NCBI RefSeq assembly: GCF_900109645.1
Contig: NZ_FOBG01000001.1
Location: forward strand, 2,958,262-3,022,261
Source: Duganella sp. CF402
Lineage (GTDB): Bacteria; Pseudomonadota; Gammaproteobacteria; Burkholderiales; Burkholderiaceae_D
Direction: 5' to 3'
Length of the DNA: 64,000 nt
Part shown: piece after piece, positions 1 to 8,420 of the stretch
Layout: each line of letters begins with the position of its first letter
Numbering within the stretch: position 1 is the first letter of the stretch
The notes under the pieces: model-generated
The model's input: the letters and a program-made list of their open reading frames with translations, nothing else
Databases searched by the model: none
Told to the model about the DNA's origin: nothing
Translations under genes and position numbers: made by a program

Positions 1-258
1 AGCAAAGCCGCTGAAACCCAAATCGCCGAAACCAACCGCAAAGTTATTTCGCTGGTTGAAGAAGTGAGCAAAAACGCACCAGCCGGTTCGGAAAATGCAG
101 TCGCCCTGTTTAAATCGGCTATCGGCAATGCCAGCGCCGGTTACGAGCAATTCACCAAAACCGCTAAGCAAGCTGTTGAATCGCTGGAAACCAATCTGAA
201 TGCCGCAGTTGGCCAATTCACCGCCGCCGCTGCTAAAGCTGCTCCAGCAAAGAAATAA
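1..258 (+). CDS. Phasin family protein, C-terminal part (5' end outside window)
   Basis: The reading frame is open from the first base, so the gene starts upstream of the window. The visible 85 residues are helical and Ala/Lys-rich (SAIGNASAGYEQFTKTAKQA), with a tail ending AAPAKK. This is the usual look of the phasin_2 family, which coats polyhydroxyalkanoate granules in the cytoplasm. An in-frame GTG at 64 is internal, because the phasin-like helix continues upstream of it. A strong terminator follows 32 bases after the stop. The family call rests on composition and on the AGYEQF/KQAVE pattern, so the exact subfamily is unsure. Confidence 0.75.
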   Translation, partial: SKAAETQIAETNRKVISLVEEVSKNAPAGSENAVALFKSAIGNASAGYEQFTKTAKQAVESLETNLNAAVGQFTAAAAKAAPAKK

Positions 259-290
259 ATAAAATGCCGGCGCGGTAGGGCGCCAGTATT

Positions 291-320
291 AAAAGCCCCG
301 GTGAATACCGGGGCTTTTTT
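291..320 (+). terminator. Rho-independent terminator of the phasin gene
   Basis: Perfect 8-bp stem AGCCCCGG (294-301) / CCGGGGCT (308-315), loop TGAATA, followed by a run of six T. Confidence 0.9.
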
Positions 321-386
321 ATTGTCCCTTGCAAGCTAATAAACAGTGTGTTCATGCCAATTTTTGGCATGACTGGGAAAATAAAT

Positions 387-408
387 AAGCCGCACCAGGC
401 GGCTTTTT
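387..408. terminator. Hairpin beyond livF, possible terminator
   Basis: Stem AAGCCGC (387-393) / GCGGCTT (399-405), loop ACCAG. It lies 19 bases past the livF stop on the minus strand. On that strand the tail is a broken T-rich stretch (TTATTTATTTT), so termination may be inefficient. On the plus strand it ends in TTTTT. Confidence 0.55.
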
Positions 409-423
409 ACAGGAGCGGCGGGG

Positions 424-1146
424 TTACTCGCCGAGGTAGGCGGCTTTGACGCGCGGATCGTCCAGCATGTCCCTGGCATTGCCGGTCATGGTGATATTGC
501 CGGAGTCCATGACATAACCACGGTGTGCGGCTTGCAGTGCGAGTTTCGCATTCTGCTCTACCAGCAAAATGGTAATGCCCTCTTTCGAGACATTGCGAAT
601 GACCTCGAAAATCTTTTCCACCATAATCGGCGACAAACCCATCGACGGCTCATCCAGCAATAATAACTTTGGATGCGACATTAATGCGCGCGCCATTGCC
701 AGCATTTGCTGCTCACCACCAGATAAAGTACCAGCCAATTGCTGCGCACGTTCTTTTAAACGTGGGAATACATCAAACCATTTGGCAATATCGGCTTCAA
801 TACCGGCTTTATCGTTGCGAGTATATGCACCCATCATCAGATTCTCATGAATCGTCATACGGGTAAATACACCACGGCCTTCCGGAACCATTGCCAGTTT
901 CTTTTCCACTAAATGGAAAGATTTGGTCCCTTTTAAAGCTTCGCCCTGATAACTGATCGTTCCTTCGACTTTGCACGGCGGCAAAGTACCGGTAATGGCT
1001 TTCAGCGTAGTGGTTTTACCAGCGCCATTGGCGCCAATCAGGGCGATTAATTCGCCTTTATTCACTTCGAGATCGATACCCTTGACGGCTTTAATACCGC
1101 CATACGCGACTTTCAGTCCCGATACTTTTAGAACGTTGTCGCTCAT
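424..1146 (-). CDS. livF: Branched-chain amino acid ABC transporter, ATP-binding protein LivF
   Basis: Cytoplasmic ATPase of the Leu/Ile/Val uptake transporter, 240 aa, the usual LivF length. Visible motifs are Walker A GANGAGKT (residues 38-45), signature LSGGEQ (141-146) and Walker B LLLLDEP (161-167). It is the last gene of livH-livM-livG-livF. Its ATG overlaps the livG stop by one base (TAATG), which suggests translational coupling. The sequence fits the smaller LivF subunit, because LivG-type members carry the longer insert that is seen in the next gene. Confidence 0.95.
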   Translation of the reverse strand: MSDNVLKVSGLKVAYGGIKAVKGIDLEVNKGELIALIGANGAGKTTTLKAITGTLPPCKVEGTISYQGEALKGTKSFHLVEKKLAMVPEGRGVFTRMTIHENLMMGAYTRNDKAGIEADIAKWFDVFPRLKERAQQLAGTLSGGEQQMLAMARALMSHPKLLLLDEPSMGLSPIMVEKIFEVIRNVSKEGITILLVEQNAKLALQAAHRGYVMDSGNITMTGNARDMLDDPRVKAAYLGE

Positions 1147-1916
1147 TAGTGCGATCCTCCGAGGTAGGCGTCAATCACCGCCTGATTACTTTGTATTTCC
1201 GCCGGCAGACCTTCCGCGATCGGTTTGCCGTATTCCAGCACCATCAGGCGGTCGCACAAGCTCATCATCATCTTGACATCGTGTTCAATTAACAACACCG
1301 TCTTGCCCTGTTCTTTGATCTTGATCAATAGTTCGCGCAGTGCCAGTTTTTCGGTGGCGTTCATGCCGGCCGCCGGTTCATCGAGCGCCAGCAGTTGCGG
1401 ATCGGTCGCCAGCGCGCGGGCGATTTCCAGGCGGCGCTGGTCGCCGTAGGACAGGAATTTGGCGGTGCGCTTGGCAAACTGGCCGATGCCGACGAAATCC
1501 AGCAGCTCCTGCGCGCGGCGGTGGATGTCCGCCTCCTCCTGGCGCGCGGCCTTATGGCGGAAAATCGCGCCGAGCACACCCTGCTTCGAGCGCACGTGGC
1601 GGCCCACCATGACGTTTTCCAGCGCCGTCATCTCGCCAAACAGGCGGATGTTCTGGAAGGTGCGGGCAATACCGGCCTTGGCCACCTCATGCGGGGCGGA
1701 CGGCGAATACGGCTTGCCGGCCAGCTCGAAGGTGCCGGTGTCCGGCTGGTAGAGGCCGGTAATCACGTTGAAGAACGTCGTCTTACCGGCGCCATTGGGG
1801 CCGATCAGGCCATAAATCTGGCCTTGCATGATCTTGATGCCAACATCGGTCAGCGCCTGCAAGCCGCCGAAACGCTTGTTGACGCCGGCGATCTGGAGAA
1901 TTACCTGTTCAGTCAT
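1146..1916 (-). CDS. livG: Branched-chain amino acid ABC transporter, ATP-binding protein LivG
   Basis: Second ATPase of the Liv transporter, 256 aa. Walker A GPNGAGKT sits at residues 39-46. The LivG-type stretch FQNIRLFGEMTALENVMVG, a signature-region LSYGDQRRLEIARAL and a Walker B LLALDEPAAGMN follow in order. LivG and LivF form the nucleotide-binding heterodimer under the LivH/LivM membrane pair. It lies 13 bases after livM and overlaps livF by one base. Confidence 0.95.
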   Translation of the reverse strand: MTEQVILQIAGVNKRFGGLQALTDVGIKIMQGQIYGLIGPNGAGKTTFFNVITGLYQPDTGTFELAGKPYSPSAPHEVAKAGIARTFQNIRLFGEMTALENVMVGRHVRSKQGVLGAIFRHKAARQEEADIHRRAQELLDFVGIGQFAKRTAKFLSYGDQRRLEIARALATDPQLLALDEPAAGMNATEKLALRELLIKIKEQGKTVLLIEHDVKMMMSLCDRLMVLEYGKPIAEGLPAEIQSNQAVIDAYLGGSH

Positions 1917-1929
1917 TGTTGTCTCTTCC

Positions 1930-3153
1930 TCAAGCCGCCATCACGCCGGACGATTGATTCTTGGTGTCGGAATCGCCATCCGGGCGATCTTCATGCTTGG
2001 GCGATGGCCACAGGCCGGCCGGACGGTTCAGCATGATCAGCACCAGCGCCAGGCCGTACAGCAGCTGGCGCAGCACTTCCGCCTCGATCAGCACGTGGCC
2101 GAACAACTTCTCCTGCAGCGGCTCCACCACGTGGCGCAGCAACTCTGGCAAGGCCGCCAGCAGCGCGCCGCCAAGGATCACGCCCGGGACGTGGCCGATG
2201 CCGCCCAGTACCACCATCGCCAGCACAACAATCGATTCAGTCAGCGAGAACGATTCCGGCGACACAAATCCCTGGAACGACGCGAACATGGCGCCGGCGA
2301 TGCCGCCGAACGACGCGCCCATCGAAAACGCCAGCAGCTTGACGTTGCGGGTGTTGATGCCCATTGCCTTGGCGGCGATTTCGTCTTCGCGGATCGCCAC
2401 CCAGGCACGGCCCAGGCGCGAGTGCTGCAGGCGCGAGGTAATGAATACCACTGCCACGCACAGGAACAGGAACAGGAAGTAGTAGGCATTCACCGACGGC
2501 ATGCCGTAGCCGCCAATAAACACCGTCGCGCGCGAGCCGGCCTCGCCAGAGAGGTTGACGCCAAATACCCGGATCGGGTCAATCATATTGATGCCCTGCG
2601 AGCCGTTGGTGAAGTTGATCGGCGCATTCAGGTTCAACATGAAAATACGGATGATTTCACCAAAGCCCAGCGTGACGATGGCCAGGTAATCGCCGCGCAG
2701 CTTCAGCGTCGGAGCTCCCAGCAGAGCGCCGAAGAAACCGGCCAGCGCCGCCGCCAGCGGCACGATGAACCACACCGACAAGTGGATGCCGTTCTGCTGA
2801 ATCTCTGGCCCCAGCAGCGTAATCAGCGATTGGCCCAGCGCCGGATATTCGTTGATAACAGACTCCAGCAAGGCCGCGAACTGTGGCGAAGCCAGCAGGC
2901 CAGCCAGATAAGCGCCCACTGCATAGAAGGCGATGTAACCCAAATCCAGCAGACCGGCAAAGCCGACCACGATGTTCAGGCCCAGCGCCAGCATGATGTA
3001 CAGCAGCGCCATATCGGCGATGCGCACCCACGAGTTGCCGTAGTGCTGCGCAAAGAACGGGAACGCCACCAGCAGCACGGCCAGCGCCGCCATGCTGGTA
3101 TAGGCCTGGCGCGGATTACGCTTGAAGTCGAAACTTACAATTGCCATCTTCAT
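1930..3153 (-). CDS. livM: Branched-chain amino acid ABC transporter permease LivM
   Basis: Inner-membrane permease, about 405 aa with 8-10 hydrophobic segments. It has the LivM hallmark NIVVGFAGLLDLGYIAFYAVG in the first third and the transport loop SRLGRAWVAIREDEIAAKAMGIN near the middle. Two starts are possible: ATG at 3153 and ATG at 3147. The AAGGAG ribosome site (3156-3161) is only 2 bases from the first but about 8 from the second, so 3147 (405 aa) is the better start. It is 6 bases from livH. Confidence 0.95.
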   Translation of the reverse strand: MKMAIVSFDFKRNPRQAYTSMAALAVLLVAFPFFAQHYGNSWVRIADMALLYIMLALGLNIVVGFAGLLDLGYIAFYAVGAYLAGLLASPQFAALLESVINEYPALGQSLITLLGPEIQQNGIHLSVWFIVPLAAALAGFFGALLGAPTLKLRGDYLAIVTLGFGEIIRIFMLNLNAPINFTNGSQGINMIDPIRVFGVNLSGEAGSRATVFIGGYGMPSVNAYYFLFLFLCVAVVFITSRLQHSRLGRAWVAIREDEIAAKAMGINTRNVKLLAFSMGASFGGIAGAMFASFQGFVSPESFSLTESIVVLAMVVLGGIGHVPGVILGGALLAALPELLRHVVEPLQEKLFGHVLIEAEVLRQLLYGLALVLIMLNRPAGLWPSPKHEDRPDGDSDTKNQSSGVMAA

Positions 3154-3159
3154 TTCTCC

Positions 3160-4089
3160 TTAAGCGCGGTCTGCGACACGCTCGCCCATGATGCCGGACG
3201 GACGCACCGTCAGCACCAGGATCAGCACCACAAAGGCGAAGATGTCCTGGTACTGGCTACCAAGGAAACCACCGGTTACCTCAGCCAGATAGCCGGCGCC
3301 CAGGCTTTCAATAATGCCCAGCACGATACCGCCCAGCATGGCGCCGTAGATATTGCCGATGCCGCCCAGCACCGCCGCACAGAAGGCTTTCAAGCCCGGC
3401 AGGAAGCCCATCGAGAACTGGATCGAGGCGTAGTTCGCGCCCCACATCACGCCGGCCACCGCCGCCAGCGCCGCGCCGAGCGCGAAGGTGGCGATGATGA
3501 CCTTGTTCGAATCCACGCCCATCAGGCCGGCCACGCGCGGGTTTTCCGCCGTGGCGCGCATGGCGCGGCCCATGCGGGTTTTCTCGACCAGCAGCACCAG
3601 GCCGGCCATCGAAATCAGCGCCAGCGCCAGCAGCAGAATTTGAGTAGGCGAAATCAGCGCGCCGCCGATGGCGATCGGGTCGGCCGGCAGCAGCTGCGGG
3701 AACGGCAGCGGGTTGCGGCCCCAGATCATCATGGCAAAGGTGTTGAGCAGGGTCGACACGCCAATCGCCGTGATCAGCGGCGCCAGCCGTGGCGCATTGC
3801 GCAGGCTGCGGTAAGCCACGCGCTCGATGATGACGTTGACGATCATGCAGACCGGAATCGCACCGCCGATGGCAATGGCCAACTTGATGTAGCCGGGCAA
3901 GTCCGGGAAATGCGTGTTGAGAATGTTGAGGATGGTGAGGCCGGTCATGGCGCCGATCATCAGTACGTCGCCGTGGGCGAAGTTGATCAGGTTCAGCACG
4001 CCGTACACCATTGTGTAGCCCAGCGCGACCAGTGCGTACATGCTGCCCAGCACTAGCCCGTTAATGATTTGTTGGATAAAGGTATCCAT
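3160..4089 (-). CDS. livH: Branched-chain amino acid ABC transporter permease LivH
   Basis: Inner-membrane permease partner of LivM, 309 aa from the ATG at 4089. That start is chosen because LivH proteins characteristically begin MDTFIQQIINGLVLGSMYAL and an AAGG site lies just upstream. The open frame extends 31 codons further upstream but without family resemblance. It carries the LivH stretch VNLINFAHGDVLMIGA-like (GVLNLINFAHGDVLMIG) and the cytoplasmic loop MGRAMRATAENPRVAGLMGV. It is the first gene of the operon. No binding-protein gene is adjacent; the likely partner is at 55262-56395. Confidence 0.95.
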   Translation of the reverse strand: MDTFIQQIINGLVLGSMYALVALGYTMVYGVLNLINFAHGDVLMIGAMTGLTILNILNTHFPDLPGYIKLAIAIGGAIPVCMIVNVIIERVAYRSLRNAPRLAPLITAIGVSTLLNTFAMMIWGRNPLPFPQLLPADPIAIGGALISPTQILLLALALISMAGLVLLVEKTRMGRAMRATAENPRVAGLMGVDSNKVIIATFALGAALAAVAGVMWGANYASIQFSMGFLPGLKAFCAAVLGGIGNIYGAMLGGIVLGIIESLGAGYLAEVTGGFLGSQYQDIFAFVVLILVLTVRPSGIMGERVADRA

Positions 4090-4309
4090 TTCTGCCTTTA
4101 CTATTGTTATTGCGACCATGTAACAAAAACGGCACCCGGGTGTCCCCGTAGTGCCGCCGTTGACTACACGCTCACGATGCAAGTTTCATGCCCGCTTGGT
4201 GTCTCACCGCCCTTTTAGAGCGATCCAAATCATAGCGAACATTCCGAAAAACTAATCGTGGAATAATATCAACGGCGCTGAATTATATTCCGCGCCGTCC
4301 AAACAATAG

Positions 4310-5275
4310 TTAGACGCTGCCCTCGACTGGTGCGATTTTTGAGACACCGTCCAGCCCTTTCGGCAGCGGGAAGGTGACGTTTTCTTCCACGCCTTCCAGC
4401 GGACGCACGCTGCGCACGCCCAGTTCCTTCAGGCGGTCGATGACAGCTTGCACCAGTACTTCCGGGGCCGAGGCGCCGGCCGTAACGCCCACCCGCAGTT
4501 TGCCGTCCAGCCAGGCTGGATGGATCTGGCTGGCGTTGTCGACCATGTAGGCCGGCGTGCCCTTCTTTTCCGCCACTTCGCGCAAACGGTTCGAGTTGGA
4601 GCTGTTCGGGCTGCCGACCACGATCACCACTTCCACTTGCGGCGCCATGAACTTCACGGCTTCCTGGCGGTTGGTGGTGGCGTAGCAGATATCGCCCTTC
4701 TTCGGCTCGATAATGGCCGGGAACTTGCGTTTCAGCGCCTCGATGATGTCGGCAGTGTCGTCCACCGACAGCGTGGTCTGCGAAACGTAGGCCAGTTGTT
4801 CCGGCTTGTTCACCACCAGCTTTTCCACGTCTTCCACGGTTTCCACCAGATACATGCCTTCGTCGGTCTGGCCCATCGTGCCTTCGACTTCCGGGTGGCC
4901 GTCGTGCCCGATCATGACGATCTCGCAGCCCTGCTTGCGCATCTTGGCCACTTCCACGTGCACCTTGGTGACCAGCGGGCAGGTGGCGTCGAAGATGCTG
5001 AAGCCGCGCGCAGTGGCTTCCGCGCGCACCGCCTGGGATACGCCGTGGGCCGAGAACACCAGCGTGTTGCCCGGCGGGACTTCGCTCAATTCCTCGATAA
5101 AGATGGCGCCCTTGGCGCGCAGGTCGGCCACCACGTAGGCGTTGTGGACGATTTCGTGGCGCACGTAAATCGGCGCGCCAAACTGCTGCAGGGCGCGCTC
5201 GACGATTTCAATCGCGCGGTCAACGCCGGCGCAGAAGCCGCGCGGCTGGGCCAACAGGAGTTCTTTATCGCTCAT
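4310..5275 (-). CDS. ispH: 4-hydroxy-3-methylbut-2-enyl diphosphate reductase (IspH/LytB)
   Basis: Last enzyme of the MEP isoprenoid pathway. It reduces HMBPP to IPP and DMAPP with a [4Fe-4S] cluster. The three cluster cysteines are visible: Cys15 ([11 protein letters not shown]), Cys99 (FDATCPLV) and Cys197 ([11 protein letters not shown]). Substrate motifs HEIVHN, SAHGVS and [11 protein letters not shown] (with Glu129 as proton relay) and [12 protein letters not shown] are also present. The length of 321 aa is normal. A GTG one codon upstream is possible, but the ATG at 5275 overlaps the slpA stop (TGATG), so coupling favours it. Confidence 0.97.
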   Translation of the reverse strand: MSDKELLLAQPRGFCAGVDRAIEIVERALQQFGAPIYVRHEIVHNAYVVADLRAKGAIFIEELSEVPPGNTLVFSAHGVSQAVRAEATARGFSIFDATCPLVTKVHVEVAKMRKQGCEIVMIGHDGHPEVEGTMGQTDEGMYLVETVEDVEKLVVNKPEQLAYVSQTTLSVDDTADIIEALKRKFPAIIEPKKGDICYATTNRQEAVKFMAPQVEVVIVVGSPNSSNSNRLREVAEKKGTPAYMVDNASQIHPAWLDGKLRVGVTAGASAPEVLVQAVIDRLKELGVRSVRPLEGVEENVTFPLPKGLDGVSKIAPVEGSV

Positions 5276-5727
5276 CACAGCACCGAGATCAGTTGCACTT
5301 CAAATTTCAAGGGCTGGCCGGCCAGCGGGTGGTTGAAGTCGAACACGCAGGTTTCGTCGCCCAGCTCACGCAGGATGCCGGCAAAGCGGCCGCCGCCCGG
5401 CGCGGCGAAGTCGACCAGATCGCCGATCTTGTAGTCGGCGTCGGGCGCCGAATTGGCGTCCAGCGTGGCGCGGCTGACTTCGCGGATCAGCTCAGGGTTG
5501 CGCGGACCGAAGCCGACGCCCGGTTCCAGCTCGAAAGTCTTGTGCGTGCCTTCCGGCAGGCCGATCAACAATTCTTCCAACACTGGCGCCAGCTGGCCCT
5601 GCCCCATCAGCAGCGTGGCCGGGGTGGTGGCGAAGGTGGTGACGATATCGGCGCCGTCCAGCGAGGCCAGGCGGTAATTCAGGGTGAGATACGACGACGC
5701 GGTGACGACAGGTTGCTCGTTAGACAT
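5275..5727 (-). CDS. slpA: FKBP-type peptidyl-prolyl cis-trans isomerase, SlpA-like
   Basis: 150-aa cytoplasmic FKBP of the SlyD/SlpA type. It begins with the beta strand [17 protein letters not shown], followed by the FKBP core [22 protein letters not shown] (short insert-in-flap domain) and the C-terminal [21 protein letters not shown], a SlyD/SlpA signature. It is co-transcribed with ispH, with a one-base overlap. The slpA-ispH pairing is common in proteobacteria, which supports the symbol. Confidence 0.9.
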   Translation of the reverse strand: MSNEQPVVTASSYLTLNYRLASLDGADIVTTFATTPATLLMGQGQLAPVLEELLIGLPEGTHKTFELEPGVGFGPRNPELIREVSRATLDANSAPDADYKIGDLVDFAAPGGGRFAGILRELGDETCVFDFNHPLAGQPLKFEVQLISVL

Positions 5728-5810
5728 GACTTAAACTAAGTTGGACTTGGAAAGGCCATATTGTAAGCCACCCAGCGATTTGCGCTCGCCGGCATCAAAG
5801 AAAGGTTGAC

Positions 5811-5824
5811 TGAAAACGTTTTCA
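5811..5824. promoter_or_regulatory. LacI-family-type operator palindrome
   Basis: TGAAAACGTTTTCA is a perfect 14-bp palindrome with the central CG step typical of LacI/GalR-family operators. It lies 47 bases upstream of the chosen ATG of the NagX-like gene, in the divergent gap with slpA. No LacI-family gene is in the window, so the regulator would act from elsewhere. Confidence 0.55.
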
Positions 5825-5871
5825 AGCGGAAGATGGAAACGATCCCAAGAAAATTAACGGAGACATTGCTC

Positions 5872-7062
5872 ATGCAGAATGCCCAGCCAGCCGGCGCACC
5901 AGCGCCTACCTTCGCGGCGGCGCGCCAACCGGGGCGCGCATCGGCCAACCGTGTCATCGCCATCGACCTGCTGCGCGGGCTGGCGGTCATCGGCATGATA
6001 TTAGTGGCCTACGCCGGCGACTGGGAACATCGCTTTAACGTCCTCAACCACGCCAGCTGGCGAGGCTTTGCACTGGCCGACATGATCTTCCCCAGCTTCC
6101 TGTTCTGCGCCGGCGCCGCCATGCCGTACGCCCTGCTCCCGCGCGTCCAGGCTCAGCCGGCCCGTGCGGTGCTGGCCTACCTGGCCCGCCGCAGCGCCGC
6201 CCTGTTCCTGTTGGGCCTGTTGCTCAACCTGCTGCCCTACTTCGACTTCGCCCACGTGCGCGTGATGGGCATCTTGCAGCGCATCGGCATCTGTTACTTT
6301 GCCGCCGGCCTGCTGGTGCTGGCACTCAGCCAGCGCAGCGCGACAGCATTCCAGCTGCGCCCGCCCCGCGTGATCGGCGCCATCGCCGTGCTGTCCTTCG
6401 GCTACGGCGGGCTGCTGTTGGCATGGGATGCCCCCGACTGCGGCCGCGCCTGCTTTGATTCGCTGCATTCCCTGCCCGCCTTGATCGACCGCGCAGTGAT
6501 CGGCGTCCACCACATGTGGCCCTACGGCCTGACTGACGGTGCAGTGACCTACGAGCCGGAAGGCCTGCTCTCCACCTTGGGCGCACTCATCAACATGCTG
6601 GTCGGTCTGGCTGCCGGACTCGTGCTGCGCGCCGGCACTTCGCGCACCACGCTGCTGACACTGGCCGCCATCGGCGCGGCGCTGCTGCTCGCTGGCTTCG
6701 CCCTCGATCCTGTGCTGCCGCTGGTGAAGAAAATCTGGACGCCGAGCTTTGCCCTGATGTCCTCCGGCTTTTCGCTGCTGGCCGTGATAGCGCTGTGGCC
6801 GCTGCGCGGCGGCGCGCCGGTGCTGGCTTTCGGCGCCAATGCCACACTGGCCTTCATCGGCATCAGCCTGATGGACTGCGTACTGCAACTGCCGCTGCGT
6901 CCCGCCGCTCCGGCCAGCTACCACGACTACTTTGCCCGCCTGCTGGGCGGCATCCTGAGCGACGCGCGCGCGGCTTCCGCAACTTACTCTGCCGCGCTGG
7001 TCATCCTGCTGGGCGCAGCATTGTGCCTGCTGTACAGGAAAAAGATCTTCCTGCGACTTTAA
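5872..7062 (+). CDS. Heparan-alpha-glucosaminide N-acetyltransferase-like / NagX-like membrane protein
   Basis: 396-aa polytopic inner-membrane protein of the DUF1624/DUF5009 (HGSNAT-like) group. The diagnostic N-terminal motif is RVIAIDLLRGLAVIGMI, with GFALADMIFPSFLFCAGAAM after it. About ten further hydrophobic segments follow. The ATG at 5872 is chosen because GGAGA at 5859-5863 is 8 bases upstream; in-frame starts further upstream lack a site and cross the operator. Relatives named NagX sit in N-acetylglucosamine/chitin utilisation loci under LacI-type control. That role is plausible here but not shown, since no chitin genes are adjacent. Confidence 0.8.
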   Translation: MQNAQPAGAPAPTFAAARQPGRASANRVIAIDLLRGLAVIGMILVAYAGDWEHRFNVLNHASWRGFALADMIFPSFLFCAGAAMPYALLPRVQAQPARAVLAYLARRSAALFLLGLLLNLLPYFDFAHVRVMGILQRIGICYFAAGLLVLALSQRSATAFQLRPPRVIGAIAVLSFGYGGLLLAWDAPDCGRACFDSLHSLPALIDRAVIGVHHMWPYGLTDGAVTYEPEGLLSTLGALINMLVGLAAGLVLRAGTSRTTLLTLAAIGAALLLAGFALDPVLPLVKKIWTPSFALMSSGFSLLAVIALWPLRGGAPVLAFGANATLAFIGISLMDCVLQLPLRPAAPASYHDYFARLLGGILSDARAASATYSAALVILLGAALCLLYRKKIFLRL

Positions 7063-7115
7063 TCAAGTAGCGACGCACGGACATGCCGACAATGGATGGT
7101 TTCAGGGAGGCCCGC

Positions 7116-7790
7116 ATGACCATCCAAAATTGGCCGCAAGAAAAACGCCCGCGCGAACGCCTGATTCGCGAAGGCGCGCACGCTTTATCGGACGCCGAAC
7201 TGCTGGCGATCTTCCTGCGCACCGGCGTCATGGGCAAGGATGCGGTCCAGCTGGGGCGCGACATGGTGCACCATTTTGGCTCGCTGCAAAAACTGTTTGC
7301 CGCCACCCTGCCGGAATTCACCGCCGTGAAAGGACTGGGTCCCGCCAAGTTCACCCAGCTGCAGGCGGTGATGGAGCTGGCCCGGCGCGCCATCCTGGAG
7401 GAATTGCAGGCCGGCTCCATGCTCAGCTCGCCCCGCGCGGTGAAGGAATACCTGGGCGCGGCCTTTGCCGGCAAGTCCTTCGAATCGTTCCACGTATTGT
7501 TCCTCGACGTGAAAAACCGCCTGATCGACGCCAAGGAACTGTTTCGCGGCACCCTCACCCACACCTCGGTCTACCCGCGCGAAGTGGTGAGAGAAGCGCT
7601 GGCGCGCAACGCCGCCAGCGTGATGCTGGCCCACAACCACCCGTCCGGCACGCCCGAGCCCAGCGAGTCGGATCTGGTGCTGACCAGGGCGCTGATGCAG
7701 GCGCTGGCACTGGTCGATATCCGCATCCTCGACCATTTTGTGGTGGCCGGGCACCAAATCCACTCCTTTGCCGAGCATGGGCAACTCTAG
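7116..7790 (+). CDS. radC: RadC family protein (JAB/MPN domain)
   Basis: 224 aa. N-terminal helix-hairpin-helix part (LIREGAHALSDAELLAIFLRTG, then VKGLGPAKFTQLQA) and C-terminal JAMM metalloprotease-like motif HNHPSGTPEPSESD with the H-x-H-x(7)-S-x(2)-D spacing. The start at 7116 is supported by AGGGAGG at 7104-7110. The historical DNA-repair role is disputed, and the biochemical function is not established. It lies upstream of rpmBG, the conserved order radC-rpmB-rpmG in many proteobacteria. Confidence 0.95.
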   Translation: MTIQNWPQEKRPRERLIREGAHALSDAELLAIFLRTGVMGKDAVQLGRDMVHHFGSLQKLFAATLPEFTAVKGLGPAKFTQLQAVMELARRAILEELQAGSMLSSPRAVKEYLGAAFAGKSFESFHVLFLDVKNRLIDAKELFRGTLTHTSVYPREVVREALARNAASVMLAHNHPSGTPEPSESDLVLTRALMQALALVDIRILDHFVVAGHQIHSFAEHGQL

Positions 7791-7827
7791 GTTTACCCCT
7801 ATGCGCTCAAGGGTTTACGAGCGAATT

Positions 7828-7869
7828 CACAATTGTTAAATTTTTCCACACTATCGAGACACAATTGTT
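7828..7869. repeat. Direct repeat CACAATTGTT x2 upstream of rpmB
   Basis: The 10-mer CACAATTGTT occurs at 7828-7837 and again at 7860-7869, 32 bases apart, start to start. Both copies lie just upstream of the rpmB promoter. Each contains the palindrome ACAATTGT. This could be a regulator site or UP-like AT-rich DNA. Confidence 0.5.
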
Positions 7870-7881
7870 TTTCGTAAGTGA

Positions 7882-7910
7882 TTGAAAAAGCTGATTTTTT
7901 TCGATATACT
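7882..7910 (+). promoter_or_regulatory. Sigma-70 promoter of rpmB-rpmG
   Basis: TTGAAA (7882-7887), 17-base spacer, TATACT (7905-7910). It matches consensus well and sits 42 bases upstream of the rpmB start. Confidence 0.85.
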
Positions 7911-7951
7911 CTTGTTTTTCCAATTTTGGAATGTCTTTTAAGGAGTGCGTT

Positions 7952-8188
7952 ATGGCACGTGTTTGCCAAGTAACTGGGAAGAAGCCGATGGTCGGCAACA
8001 ACGTTTCCCACGCAAACAACAAAACCAAACGTCGTTTCCTGCCTAACCTGCAGAACCGTCGTATTTTTGTTGAATCTGAAAACCGCTGGGTCTCCCTGCG
8101 TCTGTCCAACGCTGGTCTGCGTGTAATCGACAAGGTCGGCATCGATGCCGTTCTGGCCGATATGCGCGCCCGTGGCGAAAAAGTCTAA
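7952..8188 (+). CDS. rpmB: 50S ribosomal protein L28
   Basis: 78 aa. It starts [20 protein letters not shown] and contains [13 protein letters not shown], the L28 signature, with the C-terminus [13 protein letters not shown]. The start at 7952 follows AAGGAG at 7940-7945. It is part of the large ribosomal subunit. It is transcribed from the promoter at 7882 together with rpmG, 13 bases downstream. Confidence 0.98.
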   Translation: MARVCQVTGKKPMVGNNVSHANNKTKRRFLPNLQNRRIFVESENRWVSLRLSNAGLRVIDKVGIDAVLADMRARGEKV

Positions 8189-8201
8189 ATAGGGAGCTAT
8201 C

Positions 8202-8369
8202 ATGGCAAAAACTGGCCGCGACAAAATCAAGCTGGAATCGACCGCTGGTACTGGTCACTTCTACACCACGACCAAAAACAAGCGCACCATGCCTGCGAAA
8301 ATGGAGATCACCAAGTTTGATCCTAAAGCTCGCAAGCACGTGATCTACAAAGAAACCAAGATCAAGTAA
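8202..8369 (+). CDS. rpmG: 50S ribosomal protein L33
   Basis: 55 aa, beginning [20 protein letters not shown] and ending [10 protein letters not shown], the normal length and pattern for bacterial L33. It lacks the CxxC pairs of zinc-binding L33 paralogues, so it is the zinc-free form. AGGGAG lies 6 bases upstream of the ATG. It is followed by a strong terminator. Confidence 0.98.
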   Translation: MAKTGRDKIKLESTAGTGHFYTTTKNKRTMPAKMEITKFDPKARKHVIYKETKIK

Positions 8370-8390
8370 TTCGATCTTCGCTTCTCTGAA

Positions 8391-8420
8391 AAAAAGCCAC
8401 TCATCGAGTGGCTTTTTTTT
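8391..8420. terminator. Bidirectional terminator between rpmG and the di-haem peroxidase gene
   Basis: Stem GCCACTC (8396-8402) / GAGTGGC (8406-8412), loop ATC, flanked by A runs on the left and eight T on the right. It works in both directions. The stop codon of the minus-strand gene (8419-8421) lies inside the T run. Confidence 0.9.

Noticed and set aside
1828..4056. 742-codon open frame antisense to livM/livH
   Set aside because: Gln/His/Arg-rich translation without motifs, entirely mirrored on real transporter genes.
4238..4300. Dyad ACGGCGC/GCGCCGT with an internal TATAAT downstream of ispH
   Set aside because: It could be a weak ispH terminator or a liv promoter, but there is no proper T run and no -35 at correct spacing, so I could not support either.
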